From Caulobacteraceae bacterium (lineage in GTDB: Bacteria; Pseudomonadota; Alphaproteobacteria; Caulobacterales; Caulobacteraceae), in assembly GCA_947501315.1 (NCBI GenBank), contig CANMXH010000072.1, positions 1-10,656 on the forward strand: a stretch of 10,656 nucleotides of DNA. Reading direction: 5' to 3'. A model generated the notes under the pieces. The model worked only from the letters and a program-made list of their open reading frames with translations. It was not told the origin of the DNA and did not search any database. Below, one piece after another: positions 5,677-10,656 of the stretch. The translations under genes and the position numbers were made by a program. Numbering within the stretch: position 1 is the stretch's first letter; every line of letters begins with the position of its first letter.

Positions 5677-7383
5677 ATGCCCCGCATCCTCATCACCTCG
5701 GCCCTGCCGTACATCAACGGCATCAAGCATCTGGGCAATCTGGCCGGGTCGATGCTGCCGGCGGATGTCTATGCGCGGTTCAAGCGGGCGCAGGGGCATG
5801 AGGTGCTCTACATCTGCGCCACGGACGAACACGGCACACCGGCCGAGCTGGCCGCTGCGGCCGCGGGTCAGGACGTGCGCACCTATTGCGACGAACAGCA
5901 TGAGGTCCAGAAGGCGGCGGGTCAGGCCTTTGGCCTGAGCTACGACTGGTTCGGCCGGTCGTCGAACGCGCCCAACCACCGGCTGACCCAACATTTCGCC
6001 GATGTGCTGGAGAAGAACGGCCTGATCGAGGAGCGGGTCGACCGGATGATCTATTCCGTCGACGACGCCCGCTTCCTGCCCGACCGCTATGTCGAGGGCA
6101 CCTGCCCGCATTGCGGCCATGTCGGTGCGCGGGGCGACCAGTGCGACAACTGCGGGCGGCTGCTGGACCCGACCGACCTGATCGATCCGTATTCGGCAGT
6201 GTCGGGCTCGCGCAATCTCGAGGTCCGGGACACGCGCCACCTGTATCTGCTGCAGACGAAGCTGGCCGACCGGATCCGGTCATGGATCAACGCGAAGACC
6301 GACTGGCAGACCCTGGCCCGGTCGATCGCGCTGAAGCATCTCGACGAGGGGCTGATCGACCGGGGTATCACCCGCGACCTGAAATGGGGCGTGCCGGTGG
6401 TGGGTCCCGACGGCGGCCCGCGTCCCGGCATGGAGGGAAAGGTCTTCTATGTCTGGTTCGACGCCCCGATTGAATACATCGGCGCGACCGAGGAATGGGC
6501 GGATGCGACCGGGACCACCTGGCGCAACTGGTGGCGGACGGACGAGGGGGCGGACGATGTCCGCTACGTCCAGTTCATGGGCAAGGACAATGTCGCCTTC
6601 CACACCGTCAGCTTCCCTGCGACGATCCTTGGCTCGGGCGAGCCCTGGAAGACGGTCGATACGCTGAAGGCCTTCAACTGGCTGAACTGGTACGGCGGGA
6701 AATTCTCGACCAGCCAGAAGCGCGGCGTCTTCATGGATCAGGCGCTGGAGCTGCTGCCCGCCGACTACTGGCGCTGGCACCTGACGGCCTATGGGCCCGA
6801 GCATTCCGACGCGGCCTTCACCTGGGAGCAGTTCCAGTCGACGACCAACAAGGACCTGGCCGATGTGCTGGGCAATTTCGTCAATCGCATCGTGAAGTTC
6901 GCAGAGAGCAAATTCGACGGCGTCGTGCCGGACGCGGGCGAGCCCGGTCCGCTGGAGGCGAAGCTGGAGGCCGATCTGCGCGCCGGCATCGCCGAAGCGA
7001 CGGCGCAGTTCGAGGCCACGGAGTTCCGCAAGGCCGCCGTGGCGTTGCGGGCCCTCTGGGTGCTGGGCAATGAATATCTGCAGGAAGCCGCGCCGTGGAC
7101 GGCCTTCAAGACCGATGTCGATCGGTCGGCCGTCGGGGTGCGAACCGGCCTGAACCTTGTCGCCCTCTTCGCCCGTCTGGCCGCGCCGGTGATGCCGCAT
7201 TCGGCGGTGAAGATCGGTGCGGCGGTGGGAGCCACGGACCTGAGCTGGCCGACGGCGGACGAACCTCTGCTTGACGCCCTTCCGCGCGGTCAGACCGTTG
7301 CGGCGGCCGGTGTGCTGTTCAGCAAGATTGAGGACACGCAGGTGGCCGAGTGGTCCGAACGCTTTGGCGGCGCGGACGCCTGA
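5677..7383 (+). CDS. metG: Methionine--tRNA ligase
   Basis: This cytoplasmic class Ia aminoacyl-tRNA synthetase charges initiator and elongator tRNA-Met. In 568 aa the features are: PYINGIKHLGN with the HIGH-type motif HLGN at 18-21; a zinc knuckle CPHC...CDNC (Cys143, 146, 156, 159); YVWFDAPIEYIGA (258-270); the KMSKS-loop equivalent KFSTS (342-346); and an alpha-helical anticodon domain. Asn400, Arg404 and Trp474 align with E. coli Asn391, Arg395 and Trp461, which read the CAU anticodon. The protein ends after this domain, so the C-terminal Trbp111-like dimer domain of the 677-aa E. coli enzyme is absent. In the KMSKS loop the first Lys is kept and the second is Thr, a form I remember from other alphaproteobacterial MetRS. 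The ATG at 5677 gives the exact family N-terminus, although no Shine-Dalgarno precedes it, only the heptamer array. A small DUF6624-like gene follows after 2 nt. Confidence 0.97.
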   Translation: MPRILITSALPYINGIKHLGNLAGSMLPADVYARFKRAQGHEVLYICATDEHGTPAELAAAAAGQDVRTYCDEQHEVQKAAGQAFGLSYDWFGRSSNAPNHRLTQHFADVLEKNGLIEERVDRMIYSVDDARFLPDRYVEGTCPHCGHVGARGDQCDNCGRLLDPTDLIDPYSAVSGSRNLEVRDTRHLYLLQTKLADRIRSWINAKTDWQTLARSIALKHLDEGLIDRGITRDLKWGVPVVGPDGGPRPGMEGKVFYVWFDAPIEYIGATEEWADATGTTWRNWWRTDEGADDVRYVQFMGKDNVAFHTVSFPATILGSGEPWKTVDTLKAFNWLNWYGGKFSTSQKRGVFMDQALELLPADYWRWHLTAYGPEHSDAAFTWEQFQSTTNKDLADVLGNFVNRIVKFAESKFDGVVPDAGEPGPLEAKLEADLRAGIAEATAQFEATEFRKAAVALRALWVLGNEYLQEAAPWTAFKTDVDRSAVGVRTGLNLVALFARLAAPVMPHSAVKIGAAVGATDLSWPTADEPLLDALPRGQTVAAAGVLFSKIEDTQVAEWSERFGGADA

Positions 7384-7385
7384 CC

Positions 7386-7934
7386 ATGGATCGGTCGGCC
7401 GCCCTCGTCAGGCTGCTGGCCGGGGATCAGGCCGAGGATCGCGCGGTGCTGGCGGGTGAGCCCGCCTGGGTCGCCCTGCGAGCCCGGGACCGGGTCCGTC
7501 GCGAAGCGGTTAAGGCCTTGTTGGCGGATGGCTGGCCCGAGGATGCAGACGGCCTCCATGCCGCCGCCTGGGTCCTGAACCACGGCGATCTGTCGGAGGA
7601 GGCGGCCCTTGGCAGCCGTCTGGCCGCCCGTGCAGCGGCACTCGGCCACGCCGGCGCGCGCTGGCTGGCGGCGGCTGCGCTGGACCGGTCGCTGATGTAT
7701 GCCGGCCTGCCCCAGAAATACGGCACCAACATCGTCCCGGACGGGGTCGGCTGGCGGCTGTGGGACGTCGATCCGGCGACCACGGATGCCGAGCGTCTGG
7801 CCAACGATGTGCCGACCCTTGTCGAGATGCAGGCCCGGGCGGCGGCGATCACCACGCCGCAGCCGGACACGGCCGGCGCGCCGGAATGGCTCAGGTCGGC
7901 GATGCGCCGCCGGGGGACGCTGCCGCCGGAGTGA
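7386..7934 (+). CDS. Hypothetical protein with DUF6624-like features
   Basis: This is a 182-aa soluble protein without signal peptide or membrane helix. From memory it fits the DUF6624 pattern: DGWP (48-51), an AAAWVLNHGD helix (59-68), ALD near residue 100 where relatives have TDR, LPQKYGTN (108-115), VDPATTDAER (128-137) and DVPTLVEMQARAA (141-153). The function of that family is unknown to me and I assign none. The ATG at 7386 lies 2 nt after the metG stop, so it is probably translationally coupled to metG. An upstream in-frame ATG at 7350 would overlap metG and add a basic 12-residue stretch; I consider it less likely. The last 44 nt overlap, tail to tail, the end of the TerC-family gene on the other strand. 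Codon use and composition match the neighbours, so it is very likely a real gene. Confidence 0.8.
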   Translation: MDRSAALVRLLAGDQAEDRAVLAGEPAWVALRARDRVRREAVKALLADGWPEDADGLHAAAWVLNHGDLSEEAALGSRLAARAAALGHAGARWLAAAALDRSLMYAGLPQKYGTNIVPDGVGWRLWDVDPATTDAERLANDVPTLVEMQARAAAITTPQPDTAGAPEWLRSAMRRRGTLPPE

Positions 7935-8727
7935 CCGTCACCGGTGGCGGTGCCTCAGCGGCAGGTCCGGCGGGCAGACCCTTGAGGAATTTGGCCTTCT
8001 CCTTGTCGCTGATATCGAGGAAGGCCGGGGCCGAGGCGTTGAAGGCGTCCATCCGGTCGGTCCGCACGATCACCGACCGCGCGCCGTCCCAGATCATGTG
8101 CACGGCGACATAGAGGACGATCACCAGGCCGACGTAGCCGATCCAGCGGTGCTTGGTCAGCAGCTTGGCGATGAAGGTCGCGGCCACACCCATCAGGGCG
8201 ATGGACAGGACCAGGCCGAAGACCATGATCCACGGGTGTTCATGCGCGGCGCCGGCCACGGCCAGGACGTTGTCCAGCGACATGGTGACGTCGGCGATCA
8301 TGATCTGGATCAGGGCGGCGGCGAAGGTCTTGCGCGGGATGCCGAGGGCCTCGGGTGGCGGGCCTCCGCCGTGGTGGGCGGACAGGGCGGTCTCCAGCTC
8401 GGCCTCGGCCTCGGCCTGGTCGTGGGTCTTCTGCTCCTGCAGTTCGCGCCACATCTTCCAGCAGACCCACAACAGCAGGACGCCGCCGGCGAGCAGCAGG
8501 CCGATGATGGCCAGCAGCTGCACGGTGATCAGGGCAAAGCCGATGCGCAGGATGACGGCCGCGGCCAGGCCGATCAGGATGGCCTTCTTGCGCTGCTCGG
8601 GGGCGAGGGCGGCCGCCGCGAGGCCGACGGCCACGGCATTGTCGCCGGCCAGCACCAGATCGATCATCAGCACCTGGCCGAGGGCCGCAGCCTGGCTGGC
8701 GAATTCGGGAGACGAAAGAAATTCCAT
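7891..8727 (-). CDS. TerC/YjbE-family integral membrane protein
   Basis: This 278-aa inner-membrane protein of the TerC superfamily has the two signature acidic helix motifs, DLVLAGDNAVAV (23-34) and DVTMSLDNVLAVAG (146-159), each in a hydrophobic segment. Further hydrophobic stretches lie at about 48-66, 68-92, 166-188 and 197-213. A hydrophilic, Glu/Ala-rich and His/Gly/Pro-rich loop (about 93-133) separates the halves, as in YjbE-type members. The C-terminal tail (about 255-278) is Pro/Ala-rich and probably disordered. TerC relatives have been linked to metal (Mn2+) export and tellurite resistance; the substrate here is unknown. It follows rlmB by 55 nt on the same strand and may be co-transcribed with it. 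I saw no riboswitch in that gap. Its 3' end overlaps the convergent DUF6624-like gene by 44 nt. The ATG at 8727 is supported by family length; no good Shine-Dalgarno is visible. Confidence 0.9.
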   Translation of the reverse strand: MEFLSSPEFASQAAALGQVLMIDLVLAGDNAVAVGLAAAALAPEQRKKAILIGLAAAVILRIGFALITVQLLAIIGLLLAGGVLLLWVCWKMWRELQEQKTHDQAEAEAELETALSAHHGGGPPPEALGIPRKTFAAALIQIMIADVTMSLDNVLAVAGAAHEHPWIMVFGLVLSIALMGVAATFIAKLLTKHRWIGYVGLVIVLYVAVHMIWDGARSVIVRTDRMDAFNASAPAFLDISDKEKAKFLKGLPAGPAAEAPPPVTVTPAAASPGGASPT

Positions 8728-8782
8728 GGCGCGCGTCTAGGGCAGGGGGTGGGGCGGGATCAAGCGGTGATCGATCGAACGG

Positions 8783-9700
8783 TCAGGATGACTGTTTGCG
8801 GTGGGCTTCGTAAAGCGCCACGGCGGCGGCGTTGGAGACGTTCAGGCTTTCGAATCCGCCGGGCATCGGAATCTTCGCCAGCACGTCGCAATGCTCCGCT
8901 ACCAGCCGGCGAATGCCGTCGCCTTCCGAGCCCATGACCAGGACGGTCGGGCGGTCGTCGAGCGCCTGTTCCAGCGTCAGCTCGGCCGAGCCGTCGAGAC
9001 CGACCGCACGCCAGCCCATGTCAGCGAGGGTTTCAAGCGCCCGGCTGAGATTGGTTACGCGGGCGCAGGGCAGGCGTTCGGTGGCCCCGGCCGAGGCCTT
9101 GGCCAGGGCTCCGGCGAGGGCAGGGGAGTGGCGGTCCTGCACGACGATGCCTTTCGCCCCGAAGGCCAGGGCCGAGCGGAAGATGGCCCCGACGTTCTGG
9201 GGATCGGTCAGCTGGTCCAGCATGACGATGACGCCGCCGTCCCCGGCGATGTCCGCCAGTGCCACGCCTTCCAGCGGCTGGACCTTGAAGGCCAGACCCT
9301 GATGCACCGCGCCGGGCGGCAGCATCCGGTCCAGGGCCTGGGCCTCGATGATCTCGATCCTGTGGCCGTTGGCCAGTCTGTCCCGCTCAAGCTCGGCAGC
9401 GCGATCGGCGGTCGCCAGAAGGCGCCCCATCCCCTTGCGGGCCGGATTGGCGAGGGCGGCGATGACGGGATGGCGGCCCCAGACGAAATTGTCGGCGTCT
9501 GCCTTGGCGCGCGAGGGACGCGGGGCGGAGTCAGAAAAGGCTTTCGGCTTGGGATTGGGGTTCCAGCCGCCGCGGTCGGGACCGCCACCGGAAGGCACCT
9601 TGGCACCGGCTCCGGGAGAGCTGGAACGGGCCGCGGACCGGTCGCCGAAGACCGGCTTTTTGCCCGATTTCCGGTCGTTGCGTTCTGGATTTCTCGACAC
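8783..9700 (-). CDS. rlmB: 23S rRNA (guanosine(2251)-2'-O)-methyltransferase
   Basis: This SPOUT-class (SpoU/TrmH) methyltransferase methylates the ribose of G2251 in the 23S rRNA P-loop with S-adenosylmethionine. In 305 aa the features are: a basic, Ser/Pro/Gly-rich, probably disordered N-terminus (1-68); the SpoU substrate-binding domain starting at FVWGRHPVIAAL (72-83) with VHQGLAFKV (132-140); then the catalytic knot. Motif 1 is DQLTDPQNVGAIFRSA (162-177, with Asn169 and Arg175), motif 2 is VMGSEGDGIRRLV (255-267, Glu259), and motif 3 is IPMPGGFESLNVSNAAAVA (277-295). The FVWGRHPV start and VHQG favour RlmB over TrmH. The start is GTG at 9700, with GGAGGG (plus-strand 9710-9715) 9 nt before it. 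A related TrmH-type enzyme is possible but less likely. The terC-like gene follows after 55 nt; the tRNA/tuf cluster is divergent. Confidence 0.93.
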   Translation of the reverse strand: MSRNPERNDRKSGKKPVFGDRSAARSSSPGAGAKVPSGGGPDRGGWNPNPKPKAFSDSAPRPSRAKADADNFVWGRHPVIAALANPARKGMGRLLATADRAAELERDRLANGHRIEIIEAQALDRMLPPGAVHQGLAFKVQPLEGVALADIAGDGGVIVMLDQLTDPQNVGAIFRSALAFGAKGIVVQDRHSPALAGALAKASAGATERLPCARVTNLSRALETLADMGWRAVGLDGSAELTLEQALDDRPTVLVMGSEGDGIRRLVAEHCDVLAKIPMPGGFESLNVSNAAAVALYEAHRKQSS

Positions 9701-9708
9701 TATAAGAC

Positions 9709-9735
9709 GCCCTCCGATTTGGAGCCCAGAGGGCT
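9709..9735 (-). promoter_or_regulatory. rlmB leader with ribosome binding site in competing hairpins
   Basis: On the minus strand the rlmB Shine-Dalgarno GGAGGG (9710-9715) can be locked in either of two stems: GCCCTC (9729-9734) with GAGGGC (9709-9714), or CTCC (9721-9724) with GGAG (9712-9715). A third hairpin, AGCCC-TCT-GGGCT (9723-9735), excludes both and leaves the site free. The stems are seen in the sequence; regulation is inferred and no ligand is suggested. Confidence 0.35.
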
Positions 9736-9820
9736 TTCGGGTCTGGCGCCCCTCCTAAACCAGGCGACGCGGGACACCGAGAGCTTTTGTTGTTTCGACG
9801 ACCGAAAGGTCGCCGGCGCA

Positions 9821-9954
9821 TCGGTCCGACGGTTCGAAAACGCGCTGGGGGAATGTCCCGAGTGGCAAAGGGGGGGGACTGTAAATCCCCTGCGTAAGCT
9901 TCGCAGGTTCGAGTCCTGCTTCCCCCACCACGCGGTTTCGAAACGACGGTCCGG
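9821..9954. repeat. Imperfect 24-bp inverted repeat flanking tRNA-Tyr
   Basis: Bases 9821-9844 and 9931-9954 pair at about 19 of 24 positions, including GTTTCGAAA-like and CGCG cores next to the tRNA. The right arm starts directly after the encoded CCA, and the left arm ends 2 nt before the acceptor stem. In a precursor this would extend the acceptor stem by a long, imperfect helix. Confidence 0.6.
9847..9930 (+). tRNA. tRNA-Tyr (anticodon GUA)
   Basis: The acceptor stem GGGGGAA (9847-9853) pairs with TTCCCCC (9920-9926), followed by discriminator A and an encoded CCA (9928-9930). The D-arm contains TCCCGAGTGGCAAA. The anticodon stem GGGGA/TCCCC (9874-9878 and 9886-9890) closes the loop CTGTAAA, with GTA at 9881-9883. 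A long variable arm (about 9891-9902, class II) and the T-stem GCAGG/CCTGC (9903-9907 and 9915-9919) follow. The long variable arm and the GTA anticodon are diagnostic. It is the first RNA of a tRNA-Tyr, tRNA-Gly, tuf group. I could not identify a convincing -35/-10 pair in the 146-bp gap to rlmB. Confidence 0.97.
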
Positions 9955-10006
9955 ACCCCATATCGGGTCGGCGGTCGAAGGCTTTCAGGCCCGAGGCCGT
10001 CTCCGT

Positions 10007-10080
10007 GCGGGTATAGTACAATGGTAGTACAGCAGCCTTCCAAGCTGAATATGTCGGTTCGATTCCGTCTACCCGCTCCA
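10007..10080 (+). tRNA. tRNA-Gly (anticodon UCC)
   Basis: The acceptor stem GCGGGTA (10007-10013) pairs with TACCCGC (10070-10076), followed by discriminator T and an encoded CCA (10078-10080). The D-stem GTAC/GTAC is visible around AATGGTA. The anticodon loop CTTCCAA (10037-10043) carries TCC at 10039-10041. The T-loop TTCGATT (10058-10064) is standard. The T-stem GTCGG/CCGTC has a T-T mismatch at its second pair (10054 with 10068), and the first anticodon-stem pair is G-A (10032 with 10048). It starts 76 nt after tRNA-Tyr and ends 49 nt before tuf, probably in one transcript. Confidence 0.95.
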
Positions 10081-10116
10081 GAATTTCGATGATCCACCCG
10101 CCCCCTTCCGGGCCAC

Positions 10117-10121
10117 AGGAG
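10117..10121 (+). promoter_or_regulatory. tuf ribosome binding site
   Basis: A strong Shine-Dalgarno AGGAG lies 8 nt before the tuf ATG. It is the clearest ribosome binding site in the window, as expected for a very highly expressed gene. Confidence 0.85.
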
Positions 10122-10129
10122 TTTTGGCC

Positions 10130-10656
<527 letters not shown>

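Noticed and set aside
6280..7200. A 306-aa minus-strand ORF inside metG
   Set aside because: It is antisense to conserved MetRS sequence, with no recognisable domain and biased composition.
8728..8782. A manganese riboswitch (yybP-ykoY type) before the TerC-family gene
   Set aside because: The gap to rlmB is only 55 nt and I see none of the expected helices or conserved loop sequences.
7699..8937. A 412-aa plus-strand ORF across the end of the DUF6624-like gene, terC and the end of rlmB
   Set aside because: It is rich in Gln, Asp, His and Gly as expected for the antisense of a membrane protein gene, and it crosses three gene boundaries.

Overview
The window is GC-rich and reads as alphaproteobacterial chromosome, most likely Caulobacterales (Brevundimonas- or Caulobacter-like). 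This is inferred from the protein variants (MetRS, EF-Tu, MCC subunits), the GC-rich codon use and the type of intergenic palindromes; no taxonomic marker was compared directly. It is mostly housekeeping and core-metabolism DNA. I found no transposase, integrase, phage gene, CRISPR array, toxin-antitoxin pair or defence cassette.

Bases 1-3869 (minus strand) hold part of a leucine/isovalerate degradation (liu/MCC) cluster, in the order mccB (carboxyltransferase subunit of methylcrotonyl-CoA carboxylase), a crotonase best read as 3-methylglutaconyl-CoA hydratase (liuC), then mccA (biotin carboxylase subunit, cut by the window edge). These enzymes turn 3-methylcrotonyl-CoA into HMG-CoA by way of 3-methylglutaconyl-CoA. 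Each gap beside these genes carries an inverted repeat: a 172-bp REP-like palindrome upstream of mccB, a 52-bp palindrome touching the mccB stop, and a terminator plus a 94-bp palindrome between liuC and mccA.

Bases 4168-7934 (plus strand) hold a NorM-type MATE efflux transporter, methionyl-tRNA synthetase (metG) and, 2 nt after metG, a small DUF6624-like protein. The MATE/metG junction is flanked by two oppositely oriented arrays of a 7-bp repeat (GTGGCGA / TCGCCAC). One array encodes the end of the MATE protein and supplies its stop codon; the other ends 10 nt before the metG start.

Bases 7891-9700 (minus strand) hold rlmB (23S rRNA Gm2251 methyltransferase) followed by a TerC/YjbE-type membrane protein whose end overlaps the DUF6624-like gene tail to tail. 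Divergent from rlmB is the translation cluster tRNA-Tyr(GUA), tRNA-Gly(UCC), tuf (EF-Tu, cut by the window end). This order resembles the tyrU-glyT-thrT-tufB cluster of enterobacteria without the tRNA-Thr.

The main points for a second look are the heptamer arrays, an apparent Asp-to-Tyr change in the very conserved DGPMPQT segment of EF-Tu, an imperfect 24-nt inverted repeat flanking tRNA-Tyr, the palindromes in the MCC cluster, and a possible switchable leader before rlmB. I do not see a clearly new multi-gene system.
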